Positions 41,966-56,870 are shown, counted from the stretch's first letter. The stretch: 64,000 nucleotides of DNA from Fennellomyces sp. T-0311 (GCA_025266875.1 JALLLT010000015.1:434001-498000), one strand, 5' to 3'. Program-made: numbers and translations. The notes: a model not told the origin generated them from the sequence alone.

Positions 41966-43179
41966 ATGCGTACGCTCTTGGCACTTTCTGCAGCGGCAGC
42001 TGTCCTTTTGCAACAAGTTTTTGCTGATCCAGTACCATTGACTGACTCTTTCACGACGTTCCGATGGAATGGTAAAGATGCTGTTGCCCAAGAATCATTC
42101 ACGATCCACCTGGACAAGCCAGCTCGTATCCAGATCACAGACTACAAGAACCGTGGCGATACGTTCAAGATCTTTGACAACGATCAGCTTTTGGGTGAAA
42201 CCTCGCAGGTCGAATCAGTTCAAGATGAAGAAGCTTATGCTGCCACCCCCGAAGAAGCATTGAAAGATGAACGCTACAGCAAAGGCACCTTTGACCTTGC
42301 CGAAGGTGATCACACCATCACTATTCGCGCTAGTGGCCCTTATGATGCCGGCACCGCTGCCATCCGTCTTATTGAAGAACTCAACCAAAACCAACTCAAG
42401 AAGGAAAAGGGCGGAAAGGGCAAGAAGGGCGGTGACTGGGACGACGATGATGACGAATGGGAGGATGGCAAGGGCGGCAAGGGCGGCAAGGGCGGCAAGG
42501 GCGGTTGGGGCGACGATGACCACTGGGAAGGCGGCAAAGGCGGCAAAGGTGGTAAAGGTGGTAAAGGTGGCTGGGGAGACGACGACGACGAATGGGAAGG
42601 TGGCAAGGGCGGCTGGGAAGGCGGTCGTGGCGGTCGCGGCGGCGACTGGGAAGGTGGCAAGGGTGGCTGGGAAGGTGGCCGTGGCGGTCGCGGCGGTCGT
42701 GGTGGCGACTGGGGACATGATGGTGGCGACTGGGGCCATGACGGTGGCGACTGGGGCCATGGCGGTAAAGACTGGGGCCATTCCGGCGGTCGTGGAGACT
42801 GGGGCTTCAAGGATGCTGCTGTCGAACCTGATCTTTCGCACACTATCACCATCACCAGAACCCAATGGGTGGTTGAACGACCCAGTAAGTTTTGGAATTT
42901 CCAATAGTCAACCGTACAGTACTAACTACCTATTTTTTTCTTTGTTACACAGCTGCTGTGTAAGTTGGCCCTTCTGGAAATATGTTGCACCAAGTATATA
43001 CTAACATTTCTTTTGACAGTCCTATCCAAACTGCTGTTTTACCTGGTAGTGAATGGAATAAGCCAGGTTGGGGCAAGCCTGCTCCACCACCACCCCCACC
43101 CCCTCCCCCACCACCACCAACCACCACCCCAGAACCTACTCCAGAGCCCACACTTACCGGCGACGGAGGAGGAAAATAA
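41966..43179 (+). CDS. Secreted Gly/Lys/Asp-rich repeat protein with proline-rich tail
   Basis: Exons 41966-42884, 42953-42959 (a 7-nt microexon) and 43020-43179. Signal peptide MRTLLALSAAAAVLLQQVFA. Residues about 25-145 look like a β-rich secreted fungal domain (DTFKIFDNDQLLGETSQV, then GDHTITIRASGPYDAGTAAI). Then comes a repeat region of GKGGKGG, DDDDEWE, GGRGGRGG and GGDWGHD units (about residues 150-270). After a short Thr-rich segment (HTITITRTQWVVERP), the spliced tail reads GSEWNKPGWGKPAPPPP, then TTTPEPTPEPTLTGDGGGK. Probably a wall or extracellular matrix protein. Skipping the microexon would leave a different open frame with a His/Pro-rich end. Confidence 0.8.
42405..42790 (+). repeat. 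Low-complexity coding repeats (GGCAAG/GGTGGC/GACTGGGGCCAT)
   Basis: Tandem degenerate units encoding GKGG, GGRGG and DWGHDGG in the secreted protein. Such arrays change length by slippage, so copy number probably varies between strains. Confidence 0.8.
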
Positions 43180-44588
43180 GGTAAAAAAAATAGTCAACTT
43201 TTGAATTGTTCTTCTCTTACTAATATTTAGGATTTTTAGTGGTAAAGCCAAGCATACCCAAGCTCTCACCTACGTTTATTTTATTCCGTAACTCGTGCGA
43301 TTCCGCTCCTGAATAATTTATTTCATAATTTGTTTGTTACTTGAATTCCACTAAAGAATTGTTTTTTGCAAATGTAACATTGCTTCCCTTTTCAATCGTT
43401 ACACGAATACAGTGCAGTTTAATAATTGACCCTGTGTTCCACTAAGCAAAGTATGAATTTGGGTTGTGTAGTACGTGGTGATGTGATGAAAATATCTTTT
43501 TTTTCTTATCGTGTATTTGTATCCATGCCCCTGGTTCAAGTACCATAAACAGGAGATCGGGACCATCAAAGTCGGCGAAATTCGTCAGTAGAGCGGAAGA
43601 AAAGGACAAAGGGTCTGCGTATCCTGGTAAAATTTGGCAATAATAAATCCTCGTTGACATAAATGGACACCTGGACCCACAGCTGTTATCAGTAACATAT
43701 CAAGCATTCAGCACCGGGTAATTTGTTTTTGTGAGGATGTGATAATTGGTTAGACGCAGTACTTTGAACGCGCCGATCATTTGTTGAAGGCTTGGTAAAT
43801 TGATCGACGGTGCGCGGAAAAAGCGGTAGCACTTTGCCAATGATCGATTTAACTCTTTGCATAAGCTACTGCTCCTTGAGTATGTAGGATCAATCAGATT
43901 ACAGTGTCATATGGTTACGTTCGCTGTTGTAACAATTCTCTTTGGCAACCTGGTTTCGTCGCGCCAAGCCAAAAAAAAAAACCTGGTTTCGTACGTAAAA
44001 TGTAGTGGATAGCTATTTTTTAAAACCGCAAAACGTAAAGGCCAGTTTTGTTCCGTGCTCCAATTGATGCACAGGGACGGAAGCCAAACAATAAACTGAG
44101 TAAGTGGGAGGAACTCAACAAATGAAGAGCTGGTATAGTATCCGGGCTGGTATATGTAAATGAGTGATACCAGATTATGCTAAGCTAAACCTTTTTTCCA
44201 AGTATCGGAACCTGGCAACCGAAAAGGGTCATAACGGTAATTGTTTGTGGGATATTCATCGCAATCCGTGGAAGGCTTGAGATCAATACTGAATCCAGTG
44301 TTTTTGTACCCACAGAGCCTCTCATTATTACAATGAAAACTCGTCTTTCAAACCAAGAAAAAATGGGAATGCAGAAGCACGAGTAATATACGAACCTGAA
44401 ATATTATGTAAGGATCAAACTTACTTGGCCAATTTTCTTTAGACAGGGAGTGTCGGCGATACATAACATGTAAAGCCGCGCATGGACGGCGATAGGTCAG
44501 TAAACCGCGCACCGGAGAAAGAATTTAACGGTAATATATAAAGAGATGTTCCGGCCTACAACTCATATAACACTTTTTTTTCTGAACG
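43180..44588. other. Intergenic region upstream of the P450 gene
   Basis: About 1.4 kb. No gene seen. A short direct repeat CCTGGTTTCGT occurs near 43950 and 43981. The P450 TATA-like box is at 44535-44542. Confidence 0.55.
44535..44542 (+). promoter_or_regulatory. TATA box (TATATAAA) of the P450 gene
   Basis: TATATAAA 47 bp before the ATG at 44589, followed by a C/T-rich leader. It fits a focused promoter. Confidence 0.5.
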
Positions 44589-46266
44589 ATGGAGAGTGGC
44601 GGTATCCTTACAACGGCTTCAAATTTCGTGCTTAGTCAATACGTGACAGACCGACGTCGCTTTATCTTGACTACCGGCAGCGCACTATTGGCAACATGGA
44701 CCCTGTTACGACTCCTTCGGAAACCAAAGCAGCAAGAAGCCGATAACGTTGTACCTGCCGTCTCTGGTGCATTACCAGTATTCGGACATGCCTTACAAAT
44801 CAACAAAGACCCGTTGGGCTTTATCCAGAAATGCAAGGCCAAGTATGGTCCTGCCTTCAGCATTAAATTAATTACCCAAGAGCTCTACGTACTGACCGGG
44901 AAAATGATTCCGGAATTACTTACGGCGTCGCGGAAATATGTCAGCTTTACAGATGGTGTAGAAACTGTGATGCCAGTGGAGCGGGTCATGCGATTATCCT
45001 ATGAACATAAACACGTCGAGGAAAGCGTTAGTCCACGAGACAAGCATCCCAGTGAGTAAAAAAAAGTTCTGCGTGGGTGTTTTTAGCGACTAACAAAAAA
45101 AAAACTTATAGTTACATTCCCCATTAAGCAAAACTTCAAGGCACACCAAATTGATGTATTCTCCAGCCGTATCCAAAAGGCATTCAAGGAAGTACTTTAC
45201 GAAGAACTCAACCTAAAGTCAGGAGAAAAGATTCAAATCGAACCCTGGGATTTCCTCTCACACGCAATCTCCCGCATTTCTTGTCTGTGCTTTGCCGGCA
45301 GCCGTGTCGGTACCAACAAAGAATTGGTTCATGCCATGGCAACGCTTACTCAAAATATCGTCAAGGCAGGCATGATGCTAACAGTACTCCCTGGTTGGAT
45401 TGCTGATGTGCTTGTCCGGCGCTACTTTTCCGTGGAACGCGAACTGGATCTGTTGATGGAACTTTTGGTACCTCTACTCAACGGTATTCGTTCCGGTGAA
45501 ATTCCTGACGACGAAACAACGTTTGTCAGTATGACCTTGAAGCTTCCCAAATCTGACGGCTCGCTCCGATCACCCCAAGATGCTGCATTCCATTTTAAAG
45601 GTGTTGCATTGGCCAGTATTCACACGACAACTCACTTTACCAGTTTTGCATTGCATGAACTTGCATGTCGCCCACAGCTTATGAACGAGTTGCGTGATGA
45701 GATTGCAAAGTTGGATGAACGTACACCAGAATCCATCAACAGTATCGCATTGCTTGATTCGTTCCTTCGGGAAGTTTTGCGATACGATATCGATAATTTG
45801 GGTCTTCATCATATGGCTCTCCAGGATTTGGTTCTTTCCACTGGTCAAGTTATTCCCAAAGGTAGTTTGATTGTTGTCGCCTCGGATGAGGCTCACCGAG
45901 ATCCTGCTTTGGCATTACCATCTGAAAAGCCCCTTGATGAATTCGATCCCTATCGCTTCATGAATTTATCAGAAGATAAGTCCAGCTCAACAATAGGGTT
46001 GGATTTCGTCTCGTTCGGGTTGGGTGCTCATAGGTAAAGCAACTCTTATTCCTTTTTTTAATACGATAATTACTTTTGCTCATTTTTATTCTTGATACAG
46101 TTGCCCCGGACGTTACTTTGCTGTTACTGAAATCAAATACGTCTTGGCCGAACTCCTGGTGCGGTTCAAGATCTCCACACTTTCGGGCAAGCGTGCACCC
46201 GACAACCATATGATGGGCATGGTGAAGTTTCCTCCTAAAGAAGACATCATCTTTGAAGCTTTTTAG
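44589..46266 (+). CDS. Cytochrome P450 monooxygenase
   Basis: Exons 44589-45051, 45112-46033 and 46101-46266; spliced 1551 nt, 516 aa, a normal P450 length. An N-terminal hydrophobic segment (FILTTGSALLATWTLLRLL) would anchor it in the ER. Heme-binding loop FGLGAHSCPGR, formed across the last intron, with the axial Cys. ExxR of helix K is EVLR in LDSFLREVLRYD. Helix I reads ALASIHTTTHF in place of the common A/GGxDTT; the HTTT form occurs in several fungal P450 families. Substrate unknown; no biosynthetic cluster surrounds it, since the neighbours are a secreted repeat protein and a mitochondrial-type GTPase. Confidence 0.93.
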
Positions 46267-46484
46267 AACAATCATGGTGTATCCATAAAAATTATTATAT
46301 CCTGTTCTTCTACTACCAAGGTTACCTCTTGATTCCTGTATACCAAGAAAGTGCGTGTATGCTTTTCATATCCGTCCCAATAAGTAATTAGAAATATTTA
46401 TATGTGCAGCCATGTCCACTGCATTTAGGCTAACGATTTATTCGCGTATATAAAAATTCTCGTACAAGCCTGCCTCCTTCCAAA

Positions 46485-47471
46485 ATGTTCAGGACACGAC
46501 ACCTTCACACCTGCGCGCGATTATGCATGTCACCATCGACGATCCAGCAACATTTGACAGAACAAGGTCGTGAAAATTATCGATTGACCTCATTTCCGAA
46601 ATCTCCCGCACTTACAGCAACCCAATCACTCATGGCAACAAAACTGTTTGCCAAACCAGCAAAGTTCTTGACAAGCGTCTTTGATCCTGCCAAGTTACCA
46701 CCATTTGAAAAACCAGAGGTAACGTTGTTATTTAATATTGCTTAGTAACCAAAAATAATTATGACAGGTTGCCTTTGTGGGACGTAGCAATGTTGGAGTA
46801 AGGGTTATTTGCAGAAAAAAAAAGTTAAGCCTAACACTTTTGCGTAGAAATCCAGTTTAATTAACCGCTTGACGAATAACAACAAGCTGGTCAAAACTTC
46901 CAGTAAACCGGCAAGCGATTGTGGAACAAAGACGGAGCCGGCTGATGCTAACTTCTCTTGAGGTCAAATAGGGACACACGCGCTCGCTCAACTTTTTCGA
47001 TATTGCTGGACAATTGACGCTTGTAGATATGCCAGGTTATGGGTTTAAGTCACAAGAAGCCTGGGGTGATCTCATCCTTCGATATTTGAGAGACCGTGCA
47101 CAGTAGGTACCATCTCCATATTGCATACATCCCTTTTGATTGACCTCGGTAGATTGAAACGGCTATTTATCATCATTGACCCCGTTGCCGGCATCAAAGA
47201 GACCGACAAGCAAATCATGCAAATACTTGACCAGCAGCCACTCACCTACCAAGTCGTACTCACCAAACGCGACCGACTTTCCAAGGAGGCATTTGAAGAG
47301 TCCAAAGGTGAAATCGAGAAATACCTGGTAAAGCATGCAATTTGTTGCTACCCAGAGTTGCTAGCCACGGGCAAACGGAGAAAAAGTCAAAAGAACAGCG
47401 CAGAGCAGACAGCAGAGGATATCAAGCGAGTGCAATGGGCAATCATGACCGCAGCAGGGATAGCAAAGTGA
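46485..47471 (+). CDS. EngB/YihA-type GTPase (GTPBP8-like, probably mitochondrial)
   Basis: Five exons: 46485-46718, 46768-46797 (30 nt), 46848-46910, 46972-47102, 47153-47471; spliced 777 nt, 258 aa, phases consistent. G1 GRSNVGKSSL is split by an intron; G3 DMPGYG; G4 TKRD; HTRSLNFFDIAGQ carries the G2 Thr. The basic N-terminus MFRTRHLHTCARLC looks like a mitochondrial targeting signal. EngB proteins assist assembly of the large ribosomal subunit, so a mitoribosome role is likely. The intron at 46911-46971 has GC instead of GT at its 5' end. It converges with BUB3, stops 40 bp apart. Confidence 0.9.
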
Positions 47472-47511
47472 TTACATGTATAAAAAAAGAAGAGAGACAT
47501 TGAAGGTTTTA

Positions 47512-48801
47512 TTATGAGCCGTTGGCGACAGTTCGTGGCTTACAGTCACTTTCGCTAAGAGTCTTGATGAAGATGGCGTCAGGGGAATGGTCTCTCTCTC
47601 CTTCGTCGAACGTGTAACTACTAGCAATGGCGAGCTTCTTTCCGTCATGACTGAAAGCAAGACTTGAAATCTCGTCGGGATATCGAGGGAATTGACGAAT
47701 ACGTTTTCTATTGACGCCGTCCCAGATGCTTACCACACAGTCCGACCCACCTGACGCAAATGTGCCCAAGCTATGGCAGAGTGATAAGTGACAAAGGAGT
47801 ACAATGGTTATCGAAAGAGGGCGTGAACTTACATTGGGTGGAATGCCAGTGCATTGACGGGATACACAACCTCGGTATCGTTGACGGTGTGTCGATGTGA
47901 TTTGAACGCGTACTTCTTGGCTTGTGTTTCTGGTGACATGTCAAAGAATTCAAGTGACACTCGACCTTCAATGGAGCAACAAGCATAACCTTATTGGTTT
48001 CGCGTCAGTAAAAAAAAAGTCGCCAGTGAGTGTCTGACGGATTTACCTTCGCCGTTTGGCATGCATCGTAAGGATCGGATCATGTATCGAAGCGAAGAAT
48101 CTCGGGTTTGCCAAGGTTCCGTCATGTTTCTGATATCGTAAACATAGATCTGTCGATTTGCCATGCCCACGACAAGCTTATTGTGGCAAATATCCATGCT
48201 AAAGACCTTTTGCGGAAGCTCATGCGTTTGTTGCAGAGTTTGAGCGCTGCGGTCATCCCAGACGCGTAATGTGCGGTCCCACGAACCGGTGTACAAGTTG
48301 TCTAGGATCATGTTAATATGCAACAGAATAGCCTTGCAAACGACTTACTTGTTTCAGAACTCCAACGCAAGCAACGAACAGCTTCATCATGTTTGCCGAT
48401 ACTTTGTTCGTTGTTTGTCTCAAGATCGAGTCTAATGGAAATGCTTTAGTTGACACACACATATACACAAAAAAAACACGGTTTGGTCTCCATTACTTTC
48501 TGATCTGCTTCTCTAAACCGCCATGGTAAGCAATGTTTCCAGAATTACCGAAACAAACGTCGAGAATGGCTCCAACATTCTTTGTTTGCGTTTGTAATTT
48601 GTTGGCTTCCACATCGTATAGTCTGACAGTCTGCATTCAATTTGCTCAGTAATCAAAAAGGTGCAAAGTTTGGTCGCTTTTTACCGAGTCCCATGACGAT
48701 GCAAGAAGGAATCGCGAGTCAGTTGGGTTAAATACGACATTGGTGATGCCGTCCGTTGGCGGATCGGCGATCTCAAACTGTGTTGCTGATTGATCTTGCA
48801 T
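47512..48801 (-). CDS. BUB3: BUB3 mitotic checkpoint WD40 protein
   Basis: Start ATG 48801-48799 ([26 protein letters not shown]), stop TAA 47514-47512. Six or so exons give WD40 blades: [28 protein letters not shown] and [87 protein letters not shown] with [21 protein letters not shown] and [16 protein letters not shown]. The FDMSP...KKYAFKSHR segment and the SSYTFDEGE end are diagnostic of BUB3 against its relative RAE1. It acts in the spindle assembly checkpoint at kinetochores. No truncation seen. Confidence 0.93.
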
Positions 48802-48985
48802 GCGAAGAAAGACGTGCAGTTTCCAGGTGTGAAATTGACTCGCTATGTAAAATCGATTCCGACTCGCAAGTCAGCTCTGGTGCTTTGCAGAATCCAACAT
48901 AATTTAGCATGTTGAATTGAAGATTTATCCCATCAGTTTTTGGTTCATGGTAGTGGAAGCTAATGTATTTGCTAGTGGGGAACTT

Positions 48986-49873
48986 TTATGATGATGATGA
49001 TGGTAATGATGAAGTATACGCTAGATACAGGGGATGGTTTTCGCCAATGGTAAATGGAAGGGTTGCACGCTGATAATAGTCTGCATAGATTTCAATGTTA
49101 TCTATCACTGTATCCAATAGATGTGCCTGACCAACCACAACGCCAGGGGCATCAGCGAACGAGATGGCAGTGATATGAACGTGAAAGTGATAATAACTCG
49201 GCTGATAATGCACGAAAAGTCGAAGCTCATCCTTTTCCAAGCCATACTTGTCCTTGGCCAACCGATACGCTTCATCGCGTATCTTTTTCAATAACCCGAG
49301 ATGATTGGGCGTCAAAGATCGAAGCGATAATACATCGTCTCTGAGCGCAATCGCGACCAAATACAGCGATTCCTTGGATCCATCCCATTTCATATCTGGC
49401 AACACCACGAAACCTGTTTGAGGATCGTCGTCGCGATACACCACCCGGTCAGCTTCAGATTTCCCACTGAGTATGTTTGTGACCCATTGCGTGCGCTCGG
49501 CTGGCAAACTTTTGATGTACGGTAATGTTGTTTGGCTGTACATGGCGGAGGTCTCAACAACCATGTGTCTGCGTTGCTGCTGGTATTTGCGAATATGCAG
49601 CTCGGTTGCCGGGTAGATCACCTTGATGAGCGTATCCGCCGCTTCCAAGGCAACGGTTCCCATGGCCCAGCCATAAATGTTGTTTTCGGTGACATCCTGG
49701 AGATCGCGCGTTCGCTTGGCAAGCTCAGGCAATTCATTGTCGGCGTAACGGGCCTTTTCAAATGAAAGTATGCACGGCTTGTCCTCGACGGATCCGAGGA
49801 CGTAGACAAGTTTTGTGCGCGGGTCATGCGAGAGAACGCGGTCAAAAGTGAATTGCGGAATGATCTTCTCCAT
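48986..49873 (-). CDS. DCS1: Scavenger mRNA decapping enzyme DcpS (m7GpppX diphosphatase)
   Basis: Intronless, 295 aa, start MEKIIPQFTFDRVLS (an open frame continues upstream to 50119 but is Lys/Glu-rich leader and is not chosen). The HIT motif HFHVHIT provides the catalytic His triad, preceded by LRLFVHYQPSYY. The N-terminal half carries the dimer domain with GKSEADRVVYRDDDPQTGFV and LPDMKWDGSKESLYLVA, the cap-binding WDG/LYLVAI region. It hydrolyses the cap left after 3'-5' mRNA decay. Divergent from the gene at 50083, with 209 bp between starts. Confidence 0.93.
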   Translation of the reverse strand: MEKIIPQFTFDRVLSHDPRTKLVYVLGSVEDKPCILSFEKARYADNELPELAKRTRDLQDVTENNIYGWAMGTVALEAADTLIKVIYPATELHIRKYQQQRRHMVVETSAMYSQTTLPYIKSLPAERTQWVTNILSGKSEADRVVYRDDDPQTGFVVLPDMKWDGSKESLYLVAIALRDDVLSLRSLTPNHLGLLKKIRDEAYRLAKDKYGLEKDELRLFVHYQPSYYHFHVHITAISFADAPGVVVGQAHLLDTVIDNIEIYADYYQRATLPFTIGENHPLYLAYTSSLPSSSS

Positions 49874-50082
49874 TATGAAAAGGGACAGAACCGGAGCTGG
49901 GAGAGAATGAAACCAAAAGTGACACAAAGCGGAAACTTTGCTGATCACAGCCGAATGTGGAAGCGCTCCCTCAGAGAGAGATTTTTTTTCCGTGTGTAAG
50001 GGACCGGCTCCTTGTTCCTCTGCCTTTTTCTTCCTCTCTCTCCTTGGCCTTTTCTCTTCTTTATTGCCCACCACAACAAGCG

Positions 50083-51501
50083 ATGCCTCCGATGCCGCAC
50101 AAGAACGCCTTTGAACCAAAGGATCCGAGGATCATCAATTTCTACGAAGACGACGACGACGAAGACGAGCTGGACGACTGGAGCTTGACCACAACCTCGG
50201 ATGTCACTCCTCGTCCGCGACGGCCCAAGAAGACCAGCACCCAGGCTCTCGTCGAGTTCTTGAACAATACAAGTCCGGAAGAGTTTGAGAAAAAGGCACC
50301 CAAACGCACCTCCACCTCCAACCTTTTTTTCCTACGTCGCAACAAAAACAAGCCAACAACTTCCCGTCCGCCGCCATCCGCTACTTCATCTACCCCAACC
50401 CCGTCCTCAGCATCTGCATCGTACCTGACATCGTACCGTCCAGACGCCCCCAATACCATTCACAGGAAAAACTACATTGAAATCATCCCGCCTCCAATCT
50501 TGCAACGAGAAGCTTCCAGTTCCACTTCCCTTGCACGTATCACCAGCAGAACTCCTTCTCTCGCATCGCGCCGTTCTGTCATTCGAAAAAGTGTTGTTAG
50601 CAACAGTGACCAACAGAGCCCGATCCTCCCCACCAATCGCTCCGTAAAGCAACGTGAATCCAGTCTTTACAGTGACTCCATTCGCCATTCCTTATCCACC
50701 AAAAGTCATGTCAGCAACTCGTTGCGCGGTCGACCGTTGATGCGGCACGATACCGATGCCACCAGATCAACGGGACCGGGCATGCACCGCCGCACTTCGG
50801 AACATACGTTTGGAGGCCAAATGGATCCATCGGATATGCCATTGGCTCCCAATCAACAACAGCTCGAAGAACGCGAACGAAAAGCAACAGAGGCACTGGT
50901 CAGCCACTTTGCATCGCAGGACGATCTGGAAACGGTGGAATCAGCCTTGTTGCAACGATTGGAACGGTTTCGCTTATCCAAGATGGATAAGCCCAGCGAT
51001 GTGGTTGCGGCGGGCCTGGCAACCGAACATGTGCGCGCATTGCAGGCATCTGTTCAGGAATACGAGGAGCAGCAGCAACAGGAACAGCATACCAAGAAGA
51101 AGAAGATCAGACACATGCAGGTTCAGACAATGCCCTTGGAGCCAGAGTCACCAAGCGAAGTGTCAACCCAAACGCCTCCACAGACCGATCCAGTAATACC
51201 CTCCTCCGATGATCCAGTCATTGCCCAGTTGCAGCAACAGTTGGCCGACGAGCAGAAGCAGCGTAAGCGCTTGGAAGCGGCTTTGGAAGAGACTTGTGAT
51301 CACTTTGAGGTATTGAGCGGTATGGCATACAAAAAGCTCCGGGAACTGTACGAAGATCGTCTGCGGTGGGAATCGTCATGCTATGAACTTCGCGAACGAT
51401 TGTTGGAAATGAACCAAGGGCCAGCCCCAATGGACGATTTGGCTGATTTTCCTAGTAGCGATTATGTTGTGGAAGAAAAGCAAGATGGCAACGGCAAATA
51501 A
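50083..51501 (+). CDS. Uncharacterised disordered and coiled-coil protein
   Basis: Single exon, 472 aa from MPPMPHKNAFEPKDPRIINF. An earlier in-frame ATG at 49957 would add leader-like sequence. An acidic patch (EDDDDEDELDDW) is followed by long Ser/Thr/Pro/Arg-rich regions with possible phosphosites. Two helical regions come later: ERERKATEALVSHF and RLERFRLSKMDKPSD, then a coiled coil (AQLQQQLADEQKQRKRLEAA to YEDRLRWESSCYELRERLLE). No enzymatic motif. The look is that of a cytoskeletal or polarity scaffold, but that is a guess from composition. Confidence 0.75.
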   Translation: MPPMPHKNAFEPKDPRIINFYEDDDDEDELDDWSLTTTSDVTPRPRRPKKTSTQALVEFLNNTSPEEFEKKAPKRTSTSNLFFLRRNKNKPTTSRPPPSATSSTPTPSSASASYLTSYRPDAPNTIHRKNYIEIIPPPILQREASSSTSLARITSRTPSLASRRSVIRKSVVSNSDQQSPILPTNRSVKQRESSLYSDSIRHSLSTKSHVSNSLRGRPLMRHDTDATRSTGPGMHRRTSEHTFGGQMDPSDMPLAPNQQQLEERERKATEALVSHFASQDDLETVESALLQRLERFRLSKMDKPSDVVAAGLATEHVRALQASVQEYEEQQQQEQHTKKKKIRHMQVQTMPLEPESPSEVSTQTPPQTDPVIPSSDDPVIAQLQQQLADEQKQRKRLEAALEETCDHFEVLSGMAYKKLRELYEDRLRWESSCYELRERLLEMNQGPAPMDDLADFPSSDYVVEEKQDGNGK

Positions 51502-51525
51502 AATAAGGCTGGTTGACTTGGTGAC

Positions 51526-51556
51526 ACACATACACACACACAAGCACGCACGCACG
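51526..51556. repeat. (AC)n/(CACG)n microsatellite
   Basis: ACACACATACACACACACA followed by CACGCACGCACG just after the stop of the coiled-coil gene. Confidence 0.8.
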
Positions 51557-51583
51557 CGACTTTTTCTTTTTATATCAAACACA

Positions 51584-53005
51584 ATGGATGAAAAAGCATT
51601 GACGCGAATGCTCGAAAAGCGCCCTGTTTTCTTTACAATTATTAAAGGCGTCTTTAGCTTAGCCATGAACAAGGTAGAAGCAATTCACCAGAGACAACGA
51701 CCCATTGGATAACATGACAAAAAAAGTCCACTGTATTTGAGAATCTCGAGTATGGAATTTCATTCACCATACTTGATCTGACTGATGGCAAGTACTGGAT
51801 CCCGGCAGTAGTGCCTGATCAAGCGCTGAACGAAGCCTTAAAGTAAGTTTTCCTCTGGGGAACAACAACAAATATTCAAAAGGTTGTCAGGGCGCACGGA
51901 GAAGATTTCAAGTCAATGATGGAAACACTTCAGGGAACAAACATCATTCTAACAGAAGTGATGGTGGGCGTGTACAGGCGAGGCGAGTGGCTCGCACCGC
52001 ATCTGATCGTCCACAAGTGTGAAATCACAAACATGGCGGCACCAAAACTGCCACGATTACCGCAGGATATATGCTTCTTACCGAGTGTGACCAAATGGCT
52101 CACTGAACTACAGAAAGAGATACCGAAAGACAGCAATGAATGGTATACGGCGCTGTTCCCAAAATCAAAAAAGACACCAGGCCATCTCAAAGACGGAATC
52201 ATCGAAATATACCAAGTGGTGGAGCATGTTCTTGTTAACCAGTATGACGAATTACCTCCATTGGTAATGAAAGATGGTACATTGTTGGGAAGGGGGACGC
52301 TCAAAGGGAGAACGATAAAAATAGGACGAGATCGAACCACCACTGCCACGGAAAACGTTCAAACGAAGAAGCACAGAAACCCAAGATGCCAATGATCGAC
52401 CTCAGAAGCAGATCAAACAGGAGACGGAAGAACAACCCAAGCCAGACCAAGTATTAATAGGTCTACTCGGCAAAGAAATGAAACTAACGGCTTTGATGGT
52501 TTGTAGCCTAAGAACTTAACACAAAGCATGATCGTCGACATGTGGCAAGACATGACCATGGTTGCCCTTATTGATTGCATTATATCAAAGGGTCAACAAG
52601 CACTACTCGATGCCCAATGTAAAGCGCGATCTATTTTAAGCTCTTTCATCTAACCCTGAAAATCGCTCTTTTCCGGCTAGACGGTAGAGACGAAACGCCA
52701 ACGATCGATGCTTCCAGTCCATCGTCTCCAAAAGTTTTGGAAATCGCCATTGATATGGAAGAGCGGACAAATATCACAAGTATGTTTATCAAAGGGGGCA
52801 GAAAGGGAATCGAGACCAAACCTGTTTCTATATCATCCTAGCTGTGCAAGGAGATACTGCACAATCTCTCCCCGTAATAAGTGGTGACGATGAAGAGCTG
52901 GAAAACTCGGAACCAACGGACCCCTTCCTGTATTGGGAGAAAAAGCATGCATCATACGTGGACATGGTCGATGGGTTCGACAGTAAACTATGTCTGCTAC
53001 TGTAA
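51584..53005 (+). CDS. OB-fold protein, candidate TPP1/Est3-type telomere protein
   Basis: Seven exons: 51584-51673, 51727-51842, 51891-52263, 52325-52450, 52507-52618, 52681-52779, 52842-53005; spliced 1080 nt, 359 aa, all phases consistent and several introns with CTAAC. The N-terminal part reads ENLEYGISFTILDLTDGKYW, then IPAVVPDQALNEALK, then GTNIILTEVMVGVYRRGEWL and PHLIVHKCEI. This order (strand, DG turn, V..QAL helix, strand with G-x-x-I-x-L, strand) matches the TPP1/Tpz1/Est3 OB fold as I know it. The C-terminal half is acidic and helical (QETEEQPKPDQ; SMIVDMWQDMTMVALIDCII). No other domain seen. A different OB-fold protein is possible. Confidence 0.7.
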
Positions 53006-53276
53006 AAAGTCCGCTCCTTGCATACCAGGAGACTGTATATAGGGAAATAAAAAAAATACTCGATAGACAACGCTGTATAAGGAGCATTTGGTTGTACTGA
53101 TATTGCAAGTACAATTACTATACTGTTGTTTGATTCCTTTATATATATAATTAGTAGGAGAACAACTTGTATGGAAATTTAGTATGTGTGTCAAATGTGG
53201 TGGTGTGTGGTCACCGGGAGGAAGTGAGTATAAAGGGGGGTTGAAGGTTAAAATATCTCATAATGATAAAAAAAAG

Positions 53277-53304
53277 TTGTGTGTGTGTGCGTGCGTGTGT
53301 GTAG
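53277..53304. repeat. (GT)n microsatellite
   Basis: GTGTGTGTGTGCGTGCGTGT in the gap between the OB-fold gene and the kinase gene; no gene in this gap (53006-53432). Confidence 0.8.
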
Positions 53305-53432
53305 TTGTTCATATCTACATCGTGGTGTGCGGGTATAGTAGTATACTAACTACTACTTTCGGAGGAAATCAAATGTGTACGAAAGAAAAACGAATGGGAA
53401 GGGAAATTACTCAGTAAAAGTGGGGAAAAAAA

Positions 53433-56870
<3,438 letters not shown>

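Noticed and set aside
42215..42904. Long antisense ORFs over the secreted repeat protein
   Set aside because: They are mirror products of the G/C-rich repeats and consist of Pro/Ser or Ala/Thr low complexity.
46902..46971. GT donor GTAAAC for the third EngB intron
   Set aside because: Its use puts the next exon in a frame that loses the HTRSLNFFDIAGQ region.
52264..52324. Frameshift in the OB-fold gene
   Set aside because: A 61-nt GT-AG intron resolves it, and the full seven-exon length is divisible by three.
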